Notes under the pieces: generated by a model
The model's input: only the letters and a program-made list of their open reading frames with translations
Databases searched by the model: none
Told to the model about the DNA's origin: nothing
Part shown: one piece after another, positions 8,014 through 17,324 of the stretch
Layout: every line of letters starts with the position of its first letter
Numbering within the stretch: position 1 is the first letter of the stretch
Made by a program: the position numbers and the translations under genes
Origin: Fidelibacterota bacterium
Lineage (GTDB): Bacteria; Pseudomonadota; Alphaproteobacteria; Rhodospirillales; Rhodospirillaceae
Assembly: GCA_947472795.1 (NCBI GenBank)
Contig: CANJBL010000017.1
Span: forward strand, 1 to 49,833
Reading direction: 5' to 3'
DNA: 49,833 nt

Positions 8014-9836
8014 CGGACGCACCCTTCCGCAAAAGCCGCTACAGGACGTGGGCCGAGACTCTGTCCGAGCGCTCGCGTTCGGCGCTGATCGCCGGGGTCA
8101 TGGCCGCGCTCATGCTGGTCACTGCGGGTCTCATTCTAGCACTCTATGACAGCCAGACTTATAAGGCCCAGAAGCTGCGCGAGATCACGGTACAGGTGCA
8201 AATCCTTGCTGCCAGCGTGTCCGCGCCGCTGGTCTTCGACGACCCATCCGCCACGCGTGAATATCTGAACGCCCTTCAAGTAAATCCGGAAGTCGATGCG
8301 GCAGCTGTCTATGACAAAGCCGGCGTACTGGTGGCCACGCTCGCCCGCGACGCCAAGCGCGCGACGCCCGAGAAGGCGCCGGACCAACAGTCCGTCTTCG
8401 CCGATGGCTTCCTCACGGTCGTGCTGCCGATCATGCAAGATACCCGCAGCCTCGGCACCGTCTATATTCGCGCCGTCACCGAACCGCTTTTCCGCCGCCT
8501 TGCGCGTTATGGCGGCATCTTCCTGCTCGTCACCATGGCCTCTCTCGTGGCCGCCGTGCTGATGGCCGCGCATAGCGCGCTCAGCCGCGCCAACACCCAG
8601 TTGGAAGCTCGGGCCGCACAGTTGGCCGAAAGCAACCGGCTGCTCCTTGTGCAGATTAAGGAACGCGAGAAGGCCGAGGATGCCTTACGTCAGGCGCAGA
8701 AGATGGAGGCCGTGGGCCAGCTCACCGGCGGTATCGCGCACGACTTCAACAATATGCTGGCGGTGATCGTCGGCAATCTGAGCCTGCTCTTACGCCGGGC
8801 CGCGCAAGGCGAGACAAACCTCACCCGCTATGCCGAAGGAGCATTGGAAGGGGCCAGCCGTGGCGCGCGCCTCACCCAGCAGCTCCTGGCTTTCTCGCGC
8901 CAACAACCGCTCGCCCCCGTACCGCTCGATCCCAATCACCTTGTCTCCAGTATGTCGGAACTGCTGCGCCGCGCGCTGGGCGAGCATATCCGCTTCGAGA
9001 CCGTCATTGCCGGCGGCATCTGGACCATTTACGCCGACAAGACCCAGCTTGAGACCGCCGTCCTCAATCTAGCCGTCAACGCCCGTGACGCCATGCTGGA
9101 AGGCGGCACGCTCACGCTGGAAACCACCAACGCGCGCTTGACCGAAGCCGACCTGGAGGGCGCGCAAGGCACCTCCTCCGGCGATTACATTCTGATCTCT
9201 GTCACCGACAACGGCAGTGGCATGACCCCGGCGGTCTTGGCAAAAGCCTTTGATCCCTTCTTCACCACAAAACCTGTGGGTCAGGGCACCGGTCTTGGCC
9301 TCTCGCAGGTCTATGGCTTCGTCAAGCAGTCGCGCGGCCACATCAAGATCCAGTCGGAGGTGGGCCGCGGCACGACGGTGAAACTTTATCTACCGCGTTA
9401 TGCCGGCGCGGCGAAAGCCGAGCGGCCGGAGCGCAGCGTGCACAACCTGCCCATGGGCAATGCGAAAGAAGTTCTTCTGGTCGTAGAGGATGACGAGACC
9501 GTGCGGCGCGTGGCTGTCGATTCCCTGCGCGACCTTGGGTACACGATTTATCACGCCTCGGGCGCACTCTCGGCCCTGAGTGTGTTGGAAGCGCATCCGG
9601 AAATCGTGCTGCTTTTCACCGACATCGTCATGCCCGACGGTAACGGCCGCAAGCTTGCGGACGACGCCCTCACCATGCGCCCCAACTTGAAGGTTCTGTT
9701 CACTACCGGTTATGCGCGCGATGCCATCATTCACAACGGCGTGCTGGATGAAGGGGTCGAGCTTTTGCCCAAGCCTTATTCCATCGAACAGGTCGCGCAG
9801 AAGATCAGAGAGATTTTGGGCCCTGCCAAGCCTTGA
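8010..9836 (+). CDS. Hybrid sensor histidine kinase with CHASE8-like periplasmic sensor and receiver domain
   Basis: Two membrane helices (about 24-46 and 168-188) bracket a periplasmic sensor of about 120 residues. Its [20 protein letters not shown] segment is typical of CHASE8 sensors. A coiled coil (about 190-232) leads to the HisKA helix with the phospho-acceptor His244 in [11 protein letters not shown], then an HATPase_c domain ([10 protein letters not shown] for the N box, [26 protein letters not shown]). A C-terminal receiver follows (about 486-608), with acidic pair EDD, phospho-acceptor Asp538 in FTDIVMPDG, and KP near the end. It overlaps the YfiR-like gene by 4 bases. By analogy with YfiR-YfiN, the periplasmic protein may control this kinase; that is inference. 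No separate response regulator is nearby. Confidence 0.9.
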   Translation: MTDAPFRKSRYRTWAETLSERSRSALIAGVMAALMLVTAGLILALYDSQTYKAQKLREITVQVQILAASVSAPLVFDDPSATREYLNALQVNPEVDAAAVYDKAGVLVATLARDAKRATPEKAPDQQSVFADGFLTVVLPIMQDTRSLGTVYIRAVTEPLFRRLARYGGIFLLVTMASLVAAVLMAAHSALSRANTQLEARAAQLAESNRLLLVQIKEREKAEDALRQAQKMEAVGQLTGGIAHDFNNMLAVIVGNLSLLLRRAAQGETNLTRYAEGALEGASRGARLTQQLLAFSRQQPLAPVPLDPNHLVSSMSELLRRALGEHIRFETVIAGGIWTIYADKTQLETAVLNLAVNARDAMLEGGTLTLETTNARLTEADLEGAQGTSSGDYILISVTDNGSGMTPAVLAKAFDPFFTTKPVGQGTGLGLSQVYGFVKQSRGHIKIQSEVGRGTTVKLYLPRYAGAAKAERPERSVHNLPMGNAKEVLLVVEDDETVRRVAVDSLRDLGYTIYHASGALSALSVLEAHPEIVLLFTDIVMPDGNGRKLADDALTMRPNLKVLFTTGYARDAIIHNGVLDEGVELLPKPYSIEQVAQKIREILGPAKP

Positions 9837-10746
9837 GTTCTGCGGCGCTGCGCGGCATGTCGCTGCGTGGGGCTTGAGCTGGCGTTGGCGTGACTGTCCC
9901 CGGCAGCGCGGCCGCCACAGCCATGTTCTCCGGCGTCAAAACTCCAAAGCGCAAGCCCATGAACGACAGCATCTTCACGCTCAATCCCCCCAGGATCAGG
10001 GTAGCGTAAAGTGTCGCGAAAGCGATCCAGCCAGCCGCCTGGGTGGTCGGCTGTAGCGGCGCATCCTGTGCATGCACCACGATGGGGAACGTTTGGTCTT
10101 TCGACGAGACTTGCACGCGCGGCCCCGTGCCGCCCAGGCTCATATCCTGCGTCGTGAGGACATAAAAATCGTTTTTCTCGCCGGGCTTGATGACCGGGAT
10201 GCGCAGCAGCTTTGTCCCCAGGCTACGGAAGCGCGACGCGTCGACGGAGCCTTCCATAAACACTTGGCCGCCGTTCACATCGATTTTCACTTCTTCGACC
10301 GGCTTGCTGCTGACGTTCTCGATCCGCACCAGGACCGCGCCTTTGGCCGCTTGAATCACCTCGAGGCGATTAAAGAGGTCGCTATAGTTGCGCGACATGT
10401 AGTTGTTCATGCTCATGGTGAGGTCGGAGGCAAACTGCTGCGACCATGTCGCGCTATCTGTACCCTTCGCCAGCGGCGCAGCACGCTGCTGCATGATTTC
10501 GGCGGTGGCTTCGCTGAAAACGTTGGGCTTAAAGAAAGGATCGCCCAGCGCGCGGCCGCCTCCTGTCATATCCTTGAAGATGGATATGTGCGGGTGTGAA
10601 TAGACGTGGACCTGCAGCGAGGCCGCGCGGTTGATGCGTTCCTGTTGGAGCCAGGGGGTGGCTTTCCAGGCGCCGAATACTGTGGCGCCCGCCAGCACGG
10701 CGAAATACAGCCACTTCAGAGCGCGCGCGCTTTTATTCGCCTGCAA
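9805..10746 (-). CDS. Membrane-anchored protein of unknown function downstream of gcvPB
   Basis: I do not recognise this 313-residue protein. It has one N-terminal membrane segment (about 11-30), a predicted extracytoplasmic body (about 31-230) rich in beta-strand-like sequence, a second hydrophobic segment (about 232-262, GWIAFATLYATLILGGLSVKM) and a Pro/Ala-rich cytoplasmic tail. The start is TTG at 10746, supported by AGGAGG at 10753-10758. It begins 36 bases after gcvPB, so it may be read through from the gcv operon, although a 7-bp GC hairpin (10762-10778) sits between. Its 3' end overlaps the convergent kinase gene by 32 bases. A role in glycine metabolism should not be assumed. Confidence 0.7.
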   Translation of the reverse strand: MQANKSARALKWLYFAVLAGATVFGAWKATPWLQQERINRAASLQVHVYSHPHISIFKDMTGGGRALGDPFFKPNVFSEATAEIMQQRAAPLAKGTDSATWSQQFASDLTMSMNNYMSRNYSDLFNRLEVIQAAKGAVLVRIENVSSKPVEEVKIDVNGGQVFMEGSVDASRFRSLGTKLLRIPVIKPGEKNDFYVLTTQDMSLGGTGPRVQVSSKDQTFPIVVHAQDAPLQPTTQAAGWIAFATLYATLILGGLSVKMLSFMGLRFGVLTPENMAVAAALPGTVTPTPAQAPRSDMPRSAAELKAWQGPKSL

Positions 10747-10782
10747 ATCCGCCTCCTGGACCCCCGCCCGAGGCGGGGAGGA

Positions 10783-12363
10783 TTACTCCGCCGCCTGCTG
10801 CGCGCCTTTGTTCTGGCCATTACTCTGGCCACTACTCTGACCATTACTTTGGCCATTGTCGGCTGGGTCGGGCAACCAGCGCAAGATGGGTTTGCGCGCG
10901 GCCTTGGTCTCATCCAAGCGCCGGCGTGGAGCCAACAGCGGGGCCGCCTTGAATTCCGCGTCCGCCGTGCCGCTCTTGGCCTTGCGGGCGAGATGCAGCA
11001 TGGAGACGATGAATTGATCCAGGGTGGCTTTGCTTTCGGTCTCGGTGGGTTCCATCAACAGCGCGCCGTGCACCACTAGAGGGAAGTACATGGTGGGCGG
11101 ATGCACGCCCTCGTCGATGAGGGCCTTGGCGATATCGAGCGTTGTAACATTGGTGCCGCGCAGGAAGCGGTCATCGAACACGGCCTCGTGCATGCACGGG
11201 CCCTCGAAGGCCGGCGTCATCTCTTCCGAGAGGCGCGCGAGCAAATAGTTGGCGTTCAGCACGGCATCGCCCGAGGCTTGGCGCAAGCCATCCACGCCCA
11301 TGGCCATCATGTAGGACACGGCGCGCACAAACACACCGAACTGACCGTGATAGCCTTTCATACGGCCATAGCTTTGCTTGGCCGCACCGTGGCCCGCGAT
11401 CTCCTCGGCGTCGAAGCCTTTGCCGGCTTTGATAACCATCGGCACTGGCGCGAAGGGTGCCAACTTCTCCGAGAGCACCGTCGGGCCCGCACCCGGACCG
11501 CCACCGCCGTGCGGCGTGGAGAAAGTCTTGTGCAGGTTGATGTGCATGGCATCCACGCCCAGGTCGGCGATGCGCAACCGCGCCACGATGGCGTTGTAGT
11601 TGGCGCCGTCCATGTAGAAGTACGCGCCCGCCGCATGCACGGCTTCGGCGATGGCGATGCAATCGCGCTCGAAAAGCCCGCAGGTGTTGGGGTTGGTGAT
11701 CATCACCGCGGCGATTTCTGGACGCAGATGCTGCTTCAGAGCCGCCACATCGACGCGGCCTTCGGCATTGGCCGGGATGGCTTCGACCGCGTAGCCGCAC
11801 AGCGCTGCCGTGGCCGGGTTTGTGCCGTGCGCGGATTCCGGTACCAGCACAATTTTGCGATGACCTTGTCCATTGGCTTCGTGCGCCGACTTGATGCACA
11901 TCAGGCCACAGAGTTCGCCGTGCGCGCCCGCTGCCGGCGACATGGCAACAGCGCTCATGCCGGTCAGCGTCTTCAACCAGTGGGCGCAGGTGTCGATCAG
12001 CTCCAGCGCACCCTGCACGGTGGACAGCGGCTGGAACGGATGGATGTCGGCAAAGCCAGGCAGGCGCGCCATCTTCTCGTTCAGGCGCGGATTGTGCTTC
12101 ATGGTGCAGGAGCCCAGCGGATAGAAACCACTGTCGATGGAGTAGTTCTTCTGCGACAGGCGCGTGTAGTGGCGCACCACATCGGGCTCCGACAGGCCCG
12201 GCAGACCGACAGCCTGTTTGTTCTCCATATCGCCCAAGCGCGAGGTGACTTTGGGAACGGTGGGCAGGTCCACGGCGGTCATGCCTGCCGTGTCCTGTTC
12301 AAAGATCAGCTTCTGTTCGAGCTGAAGGCCTCGGTTGCCGCTGGCGGTGGTCGGAATACTCAT
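10783..12363 (-). CDS. gcvPB: Glycine dehydrogenase (decarboxylating) subunit 2, P-protein beta half
   Basis: This is the PLP-binding half of the two-subunit glycine decarboxylase; with GcvPA it decarboxylates glycine and passes the aminomethyl group to lipoyl-GcvH. Family signatures are YPLGSCTMKHNPR (about 82-94), PESAHGTNPA, MDGANYNA, and the PLP lysine in NLHKTFSTPHGGGGPG at about residue 279. The start is ATG 12363, which has AAGGAGG seven bases upstream and touches the gcvPA stop; an in-frame GTG one codon earlier overlaps that stop by 4 bases. The C-terminus carries an unusual low-complexity tail made of NGQS-like tetrapeptides, encoded by a 12-base tandem repeat that is not typical of the family. 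Confidence 0.96.
   Translation of the reverse strand: MSIPTTASGNRGLQLEQKLIFEQDTAGMTAVDLPTVPKVTSRLGDMENKQAVGLPGLSEPDVVRHYTRLSQKNYSIDSGFYPLGSCTMKHNPRLNEKMARLPGFADIHPFQPLSTVQGALELIDTCAHWLKTLTGMSAVAMSPAAGAHGELCGLMCIKSAHEANGQGHRKIVLVPESAHGTNPATAALCGYAVEAIPANAEGRVDVAALKQHLRPEIAAVMITNPNTCGLFERDCIAIAEAVHAAGAYFYMDGANYNAIVARLRIADLGVDAMHINLHKTFSTPHGGGGPGAGPTVLSEKLAPFAPVPMVIKAGKGFDAEEIAGHGAAKQSYGRMKGYHGQFGVFVRAVSYMMAMGVDGLRQASGDAVLNANYLLARLSEEMTPAFEGPCMHEAVFDDRFLRGTNVTTLDIAKALIDEGVHPPTMYFPLVVHGALLMEPTETESKATLDQFIVSMLHLARKAKSGTADAEFKAAPLLAPRRRLDETKAARKPILRWLPDPADNGQSNGQSSGQSNGQNKGAQQAAE
10810..10860 (-). repeat. 12-base tandem repeat encoding an (N/S)GQS tail in gcvPB
   Basis: On the minus strand four near-identical 12-base units encode NGQS, NGQS, SGQS and NGQN just before the gcvPB stop. 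Units differ mainly by single A/G or C/T changes. It is a coding minisatellite at the end of a metabolic gene, so its copy number may vary. Confidence 0.85.
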
Positions 12364-13706
12364 CACAGCACCTCCTTCAACGCAGCCACAAGTGCATCGA
12401 TATCGCCGGTGGTGTTGGTTTCCGTGGCCGTGAGCAGCAACAAGTTCGCAAGCTCGGGATAGGTCGGATAGAAGCGCGACGCGGGCACCCCGCCCAGGAT
12501 TTTGCGCTTGGCCAGCTCTTCGACGACGGGCGCTGCAGGCTTCGGTAGCATCACCGCGAACTCATTGAAGAAGGCACTGGGCAGCAACTTCACGCCGGGC
12601 AGCTTCTCGATCTTCTCGGCGAGCGTCACAGCCATGGCGTGATTGCTTTGTGCGAGCGAGGTAAAGCCCTTCTCGCCCAGCAGCGTCATGTGAATGGAAA
12701 ACGCCAGCGCAATCAGGCCCGAGTTGGTGCAGATATTGGAGGTCGCCTTCTCGCGGCGGATGTGCTGCTCGCGGGTGGAGAGCGTCAGCACCCAGCCGCG
12801 GCGGCCGTCCTCGTCGGTGGTCTCGCCGCACAGGCGACCAGGCATCTGGCGCAGGTATTTCTCGCGGGTGGCGAACAGGCCCACACCCGGTCCTCCGAAG
12901 CTCATGGGGCCGGCCAGCGACTGGCCTTCGCCCACGACAATATCCGCGCCGATATGACCCGGAGGTGTCACGAGACCCAGGGACACCGGCTCCGTGACCG
13001 CCACCACCAGCAGCGCGCCGGCCTTGTGGCACGCCTCGGCGAGGGCAGCGTAATTCTTGAGATGGCCAAAGAAACCCGGTGTCTGCACGACCACGCAGGC
13101 CAGCTCCGGCGTGATGCGCCCGATCAGGTCTTCCATCCCATATGGATCCGGCGCGAGGCAGTCCACCTTCACGTCCAGGAACTTCATGGTGGTCTCGGTG
13201 ACGTCGCGGTAGTGCGGATGCACATTGCCCGACACCAGGGCGGCGTTACGCTTGGTCACGCGGGCAGCCATGGCGACGGCTTCGGCGCAGGCGGTGGCGC
13301 CGTCGTACATGGAGGCGTTGGCGATCTCCATGCCGGTGATCAACGACACTTGTGTCTGGAACTCGAAAATCGCCTGCAGCGTGCCCTGGCTGATCTCGGG
13401 CTGGTACGGCGTATAGGCCGTCAGGAACTCGCCGCGCTGGATGATGTAATCCATGGACGCTGGCGTGTGGTGGCGATAGTTGCCCGCGCCGAGAAACGAC
13501 GGCCCTTGCCCGCAATTGAGGTTCTTGCCCGCCATGGCGGAAAGCGTGCGTTCCACCTCGATCTCGCTGGCCGTCTTCGGCAGATCGAAGCGTGCTGTGG
13601 CCAGCGCCGCCTTCGGTAGATCGCGGAACAACTCATCGACGGACGCAGCGCCGATAGCGCCCAGCATCTCTTTGCGTTGCGTGTCGTTCAGGGGCAGATA
13701 GCGCAT
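12363..13706 (-). CDS. gcvPA: Glycine dehydrogenase (decarboxylating) subunit 1, P-protein alpha half
   Basis: This is the N-terminal half of glycine decarboxylase. Signatures include MRYLPLND at the start, [61 protein letters not shown], and [26 protein letters not shown] 13706 is preferred over the TTG one codon upstream. Length (447 residues) is normal. It lies 36 bases after gcvH and is coupled to gcvPB at its 3' end, where the genes touch. Confidence 0.96.
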   Translation of the reverse strand: MRYLPLNDTQRKEMLGAIGAASVDELFRDLPKAALATARFDLPKTASEIEVERTLSAMAGKNLNCGQGPSFLGAGNYRHHTPASMDYIIQRGEFLTAYTPYQPEISQGTLQAIFEFQTQVSLITGMEIANASMYDGATACAEAVAMAARVTKRNAALVSGNVHPHYRDVTETTMKFLDVKVDCLAPDPYGMEDLIGRITPELACVVVQTPGFFGHLKNYAALAEACHKAGALLVVAVTEPVSLGLVTPPGHIGADIVVGEGQSLAGPMSFGGPGVGLFATREKYLRQMPGRLCGETTDEDGRRGWVLTLSTREQHIRREKATSNICTNSGLIALAFSIHMTLLGEKGFTSLAQSNHAMAVTLAEKIEKLPGVKLLPSAFFNEFAVMLPKPAAPVVEELAKRKILGGVPASRFYPTYPELANLLLLTATETNTTGDIDALVAALKEVL

Positions 13707-13742
13707 CAAACGGTCCTCGTCTTTGAGTATGCGTGTGGTGTT

Positions 13743-14123
13743 TTAGTGGTTTTGCTCGGCGACAAACTTCTCGTAAGCCGCCTTGTCCATGAGCTGATCC
13801 AGCTCTTTCGGATCCGCGAGTTCAATCTTGAAAAACCAGCCCGCCCCTTCGGGGTCGCTATTCACAGTCTCAGGCGCGTCGGGCAGACCAGCATTGCCCT
13901 CTTTTACCGTGCCGCTCACGGGCGAATAGACTTCGCTCGCGGCTTTCACGGATTCCACCACTGCGGCTTCGCCGCCGGCCTTCACCTGTTTGCCCGCTGC
14001 CGGCACTTCCACGAACACGATGTCGCCCAGCTGGCCTTGCGCGAACTGCGTAATACCGACAGTCCCAATCTTGCCTTCGATCTTGATCCACTCATGATCT
14101 TTGGTGAAACGCATGTCGCTCAT
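13743..14123 (-). CDS. gcvH: Glycine cleavage system H protein
   Basis: GcvH is the lipoylated carrier that shuttles the aminomethyl group between P, T and L proteins. The 126-residue product begins [16 protein letters not shown] and carries the lipoyl lysine in the canonical [18 protein letters not shown] segment. The fold markers [19 protein letters not shown] and [10 protein letters not shown] are present. It starts 18 bases after gcvT. Confidence 0.97.
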   Translation of the reverse strand: MSDMRFTKDHEWIKIEGKIGTVGITQFAQGQLGDIVFVEVPAAGKQVKAGGEAAVVESVKAASEVYSPVSGTVKEGNAGLPDAPETVNSDPEGAGWFFKIELADPKELDQLMDKAAYEKFVAEQNH

Positions 14124-14141
14124 CCCTACTCCCCTTCTGTC

Positions 14142-15278
14142 CTAGTTCTTCTTCTTGAAATACCGGTGCGCTACGAATGTCGGCGACACCACTTCCGCCG
14201 GCAACGCACTCCCACGCACCATCAGCGATATCGGCGTACCCACCTTGGCGAACGCGCTCTCCACATAACCCATGGCGACAGGTCCGTTGGCGCTCGGGCC
14301 AAAACCGCCCGAGGTAATCTCACCAATCCGCTTCCCGTTTCCGTCCTGGATTTCCGTATGACCGCGCGCAGGTGTCCGGCCCAAGGCCTTGATGCCCACG
14401 CGCTTGCGCGCGGGTCCATTCTTGATCTCATTGAGAATTTTTTCGGCTCCCGGGAATCCCCCTTCGGCACGGCGTCGCGGACCGATCACCCAGTTGAGCG
14501 CGGCTTCGCTCGGTGTCGTGGTGGTGTCGATGTCGCTGCCGTAAAGGCACAGGCCCGCTTCCAGGCGCAGCGAATCACGCGCGCCAAGACCGATGGGCGC
14601 AACACCCGGCTGTGCCAACAAAGTCTTGGCCACACGCGCTGCCTCTTTCCCAGGCACCGAAATTTCATAGCCGTCTTCGCCGGTGTAACCCGAACGGAAC
14701 AGGCGAACCGGAATGCCTTCAAACTTAGCCGTGCGGCTGGTCATGAACTCCATGTCGGCTGCGTCCGGGATGAATTGCGCCATCACTTTGGCCGCCATGG
14801 GACCTTGCAGAGCAAGCAGCGCAGCGTCTTCAAAACGCGCGAGCTGCGCGCGGCCTTCGAGCTTGCCAGCGATGTGAGCAAAGTCGCCGTCTTTACACGC
14901 CGCATTCACGACGAGATAAAGCGTGTTCTCTTTGCCGGCCTCAGCGGGCCGCGTGACCATCAGGTCATCGATGATGCCGCCCGCTTCATTCAGCAGCAGC
15001 GTGTAGCGGATCTGTCCCGGCGCGAGGCTCTTGAGATCGCCCGGCACCAACGTCTCCAGCGCGGCGATCACATCGTTGCCCGTCAACTCCGCCTGCCCCA
15101 TGTGCGAGACATCGAACAGTCCGGTTTGCGCGCGTGTGTGCAGATGTTCCTTCAGCACGCCCATGGGATACTGCACGGGCATGCTGTAGCCCGCGAAGGG
15201 CACCATCTTGGCGCCCAGGCTCACGTGCAGGTCGTTCAACGGCGTCGACTTGAGATTTTCCGCAGCGGTATCTGGCAC
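14142..15278 (-). CDS. gcvT: Aminomethyltransferase (T protein) of the glycine cleavage system
   Basis: GcvT moves the methylene group from aminomethyl-lipoyl-GcvH to tetrahydrofolate. Family markers are GAKMVPFAGYSMPVQYP, FDVSHMGQ, SRTGYTGEDGYE-like FRSGYTGEDGYEI, and GARDSLRLEAGLCLYGSDI with the Asp and Arg of the folate and active site. I place the start at GTG 15278 (MPDTAAENLKSTPLNDLHVSLG), preceded by GGAG at a good distance, giving 378 residues. The longer open frame to 15389 would run into the riboswitch and is rejected. First gene of gcvT-H-PA-PB. Confidence 0.95.
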   Translation of the reverse strand: MPDTAAENLKSTPLNDLHVSLGAKMVPFAGYSMPVQYPMGVLKEHLHTRAQTGLFDVSHMGQAELTGNDVIAALETLVPGDLKSLAPGQIRYTLLLNEAGGIIDDLMVTRPAEAGKENTLYLVVNAACKDGDFAHIAGKLEGRAQLARFEDAALLALQGPMAAKVMAQFIPDAADMEFMTSRTAKFEGIPVRLFRSGYTGEDGYEISVPGKEAARVAKTLLAQPGVAPIGLGARDSLRLEAGLCLYGSDIDTTTTPSEAALNWVIGPRRRAEGGFPGAEKILNEIKNGPARKRVGIKALGRTPARGHTEIQDGNGKRIGEITSGGFGPSANGPVAMGYVESAFAKVGTPISLMVRGSALPAEVVSPTFVAHRYFKKKN

Positions 15279-15316
15279 TCGTTTTCTCCCACAGGGTTCG
15301 GCACGCCCACACATGG

Positions 15317-15344
15317 GACTCAGAGTCCCCACGGAATCTGAGTC
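15317..15344 (-). promoter_or_regulatory. Hairpin between glycine riboswitch and gcvT (possible expression platform)
   Basis: Perfect 8-bp inverted repeat GACTCAGA/TCTGAGTC with a 12-base loop, just after the second aptamer and about 40 bases before the gcvT start. No T run follows, so control of translation or of an alternative pairing is more likely than plain termination. Confidence 0.5.
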
Positions 15345-15361
15345 TTGTGTCTGGACGCCCT

Positions 15362-15554
15362 CCTCTGTCGGAAAACCTGAAAGAATCACCGGGGGAAGAA
15401 AGTCCCGGCTTACATCTTCGGTGAGGCGGCAAAGCGGAGCCGCCTACTTTCCAGAGTACCAATCCCTCGCGGTCCGTGGGCCTGAGAGGTTCCGAGGGCG
15501 GTTGCTCCTTCGGCGTCAATCCTTAGCGGTTAGGACTGAACTCTTCCACGAGGG
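15362..15554 (-). promoter_or_regulatory. Tandem glycine riboswitch upstream of gcvT
   Basis: Read on the minus strand, two glycine aptamers follow one another. Aptamer 1 has P1 CCCTCG/CGAGGG, the core GCCGAAGGAGCAA, then CTCTCAGGC and GGACCG. Aptamer 2 has P1 CTCTG/CAGAG, CACCGAAGATGTAA and TTTCAGGTTTTCCGACAGAGG. The linker is short. The arrangement and its place directly before gcvT match the known glycine-activated riboswitch class, which turns on the cleavage system when glycine is plentiful. The second aptamer departs from consensus in the core (GATGTAA, TTTCAGG). The region 15555-15626 upstream should contain the promoter; TTGACC is seen on the minus strand near 15597, with no convincing -10. 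Confidence 0.92.
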
Positions 15555-15626
15555 TATGCGGTAGGGGCGGAGTGTGGCCTGAGTCGGCGTTCGCGGTCAA
15601 TGACGCAACACTATCGGAATCTTTTT

Positions 15627-16178
15627 TCAGTTCCGCTGACTGCGATTGTACTCGAGCTGCGCATCGTCCACCTGGAAGCCAAGATAAACGTCGAACGTCG
15701 CGCCCGGCTGGTCCTTTTTCAACGGGATCACCACGCGCACACTCGATTCGGTGAACTTATCCACAGCCCCCGAGCGCGCTGGCAAACGACGCGTCACTTG
15801 CGTGATGCGCTTGCCTTCCACCTGCGGGAAGAACTGCGGAATGGCGACAAAATAATAGATCGGCGCCGTGCCGCCTTTGGCAGCGGGCCCACCGGTCACG
15901 GTGAAGTCCACATCCATGGTCACCTCGACCTCGGTGCCCTTTTTGTCATAGGTGCACTGGCCCTTATAGCCCGCGATCTCGGCGCGGTACTCGATGTCAT
16001 TCGTTTCGCGGCCCGGACCATCCTTGAATTTGGTCAGGCTCGCGGTGGCGTTATCCACACGCACCGGCGGGCACGGCGGCACGATCTTGCCGGCACAACC
16101 GCTCAGGATCATGAGGGTGGCTACAGGCAGCAAGGCCAGCAGGGAAAAACGCGCGCGCGGGGAACGGAACATCGGCAT
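15627..16178 (-). CDS. Putative lipoprotein of unknown function
   Basis: The N-terminus is a lipoprotein signal: RSPRAR, a hydrophobic core LLALLPVATLMI, then the lipobox LSGC with Cys28. The mature part (about 155 residues) has alternating hydrophobic strands (EYRAEIAGYKGQCTYD, VEVTMDVDFTVTGG, APIYYFVAIPQFF, ESSVRVVIPLKK, TFDVYLGFQVDDAQLEYN) that suggest a beta-sandwich. I do not recognise a named family. It is divergent from ispH and upstream of the gcv riboswitch on the same strand. Confidence 0.75.
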   Translation of the reverse strand: MPMFRSPRARFSLLALLPVATLMILSGCAGKIVPPCPPVRVDNATASLTKFKDGPGRETNDIEYRAEIAGYKGQCTYDKKGTEVEVTMDVDFTVTGGPAAKGGTAPIYYFVAIPQFFPQVEGKRITQVTRRLPARSGAVDKFTESSVRVVIPLKKDQPGATFDVYLGFQVDDAQLEYNRSQRN

Positions 16179-16290
16179 GGGTCTTGGGGGTCCTTCGGGG
16201 AAGGCTTTCAGTGTGGAGCTAACGGGCCGGATTTGCTATCAGAACGCCCGAAACGGCGCCAGTTATAACAGTGTATAGGCTGGTCGGGGA

Positions 16291-16334
16291 GCGTACTAGG
16301 CCCTCCGCTACTAGGCCCGCCCGCTACTATGCCC
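16291..16334 (+). repeat. Short tandem repeat in the ispH leader
   Basis: Three imperfect units of 15-16 bases with the core TACTAGGCCC (third unit TACTATGCCC) lie 40-85 bases before the ispH start. Function unknown; could be replication slippage or binding sites. Confidence 0.6.
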
Positions 16335-16375
16335 AGCTGCCCGGAAGCCTTAATCTGGCGACCCCAAGGAAAGAC

Positions 16376-17317
16376 ATGTCCCAGCCCGCTTTGAAAATCC
16401 TTCTCGCCGCGCCGCGCGGCTTCTGCGCCGGGGTGGACCGCGCCATCCTGGTGGTGGAGCGGGCCCTGGAGAAATATGGCGCCCCGGTCTATGTGCGCCA
16501 CGAGATCGTCCATAACAGCCACGTCGTGGAAACCCTGCGCTGCAAGGGTGCTGTTTTTGTGGAGGAACTGGACGAAGTGCCCGCCGGCCGGCCGGTGGTC
16601 TTCTCCGCTCATGGCGTGCCCAAATCCGTGCCCGCCGCCGCCGAGGCCCGCCAGCTTCTTTATGTGGATGCCACCTGCCCGCTGGTGAGCAAGGTCCATG
16701 TGGAAGCCGAGCGTCATTTTCGCCAAGGCCATCAGATTGTGCTCATCGGCCATGCCAACCACCCCGAGGTGGTCGGCACCATGGGGCAGCTGCCGCCGGG
16801 CGCCATGGTTCTAGTCCAGTCCGTGGACGATGCCGAAAAGCTCGAAGTGAACGACCCCGACAACCTCGCTTACGTCACCCAAACCACATTGTCCGTGGAC
16901 GACACGGCAGAGATCGTCGAGGTGCTGCGCCGGCGCTTCCCCAAGATCGCGATCCCGCGCAAGGAAGACATTTGCTACGCCACCACCAACAGGCAAGCCG
17001 CGGTGAAAGCCATCGCCGCGCGCTGCGACACCATCCTCGTTGTGGGCTCGCCGTCCTCTTCCAACTCCAATCGCTTGGTGGAAGTGGCGCAGAAGTCCGG
17101 CTGTCGCAGCGCCTATCTCGTGGAAGACGAAAGCAAGATCGACTGGAGTAGCATCAGCGGCGGCACCATCGGCGTCACAGCCGGCGCTTCGGCGCCTGAA
17201 ATTCTCGTCGGTGAAGTCATTGCGGCCGCCCGCCGCCGTTTCGACGTGACCGTGGAAGAGATTCCCGTCACAACGGAAACGGTGAAGTTTAGCCTGCCCC
17301 GCATCCTCAACGCCTGA
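16376..17317 (+). CDS. ispH: 4-hydroxy-3-methylbut-2-enyl diphosphate reductase
   Basis: IspH carries out the last step of the MEP isoprenoid pathway, reducing HMBPP to IPP and DMAPP with a [4Fe-4S] cluster. The three cluster cysteines are in [11 protein letters not shown] (Cys17), [11 protein letters not shown] (about 101) and [10 protein letters not shown] (about 200). The substrate-binding SHG/GVPKS and [11 protein letters not shown] motifs are present. I use ATG 16376 ([15 protein letters not shown]), with AAGGAAAG just upstream; the open frame extends upstream but without family similarity. thrB follows after only 7 bases, a common alphaproteobacterial order. Confidence 0.97.
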   Translation: MSQPALKILLAAPRGFCAGVDRAILVVERALEKYGAPVYVRHEIVHNSHVVETLRCKGAVFVEELDEVPAGRPVVFSAHGVPKSVPAAAEARQLLYVDATCPLVSKVHVEAERHFRQGHQIVLIGHANHPEVVGTMGQLPPGAMVLVQSVDDAEKLEVNDPDNLAYVTQTTLSVDDTAEIVEVLRRRFPKIAIPRKEDICYATTNRQAAVKAIAARCDTILVVGSPSSSNSNRLVEVAQKSGCRSAYLVEDESKIDWSSISGGTIGVTAGASAPEILVGEVIAAARRRFDVTVEEIPVTTETVKFSLPRILNA

Positions 17318-17324
17318 TCCACGC

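Noticed and set aside
10762-10778. Hairpin between gcvPB and the next gene as a terminator
   Set aside because: Only 7 bp and no T run; it could be a weak barrier at most.
11101-12462. Long plus-strand open frame of 453 codons
   Set aside because: Antisense to gcvPB; His- and Arg-rich, without any recognisable domain.
13677-15341. Long plus-strand open frame of 554 codons
   Set aside because: It is antisense to gcvT, gcvH and gcvPA, which have full motif support; the frame reflects high GC codon use.
15279-15389. N-terminal extension of GcvT
   Set aside because: It overlaps the riboswitch, has no family similarity, and GTG 15278 has a good ribosome site.
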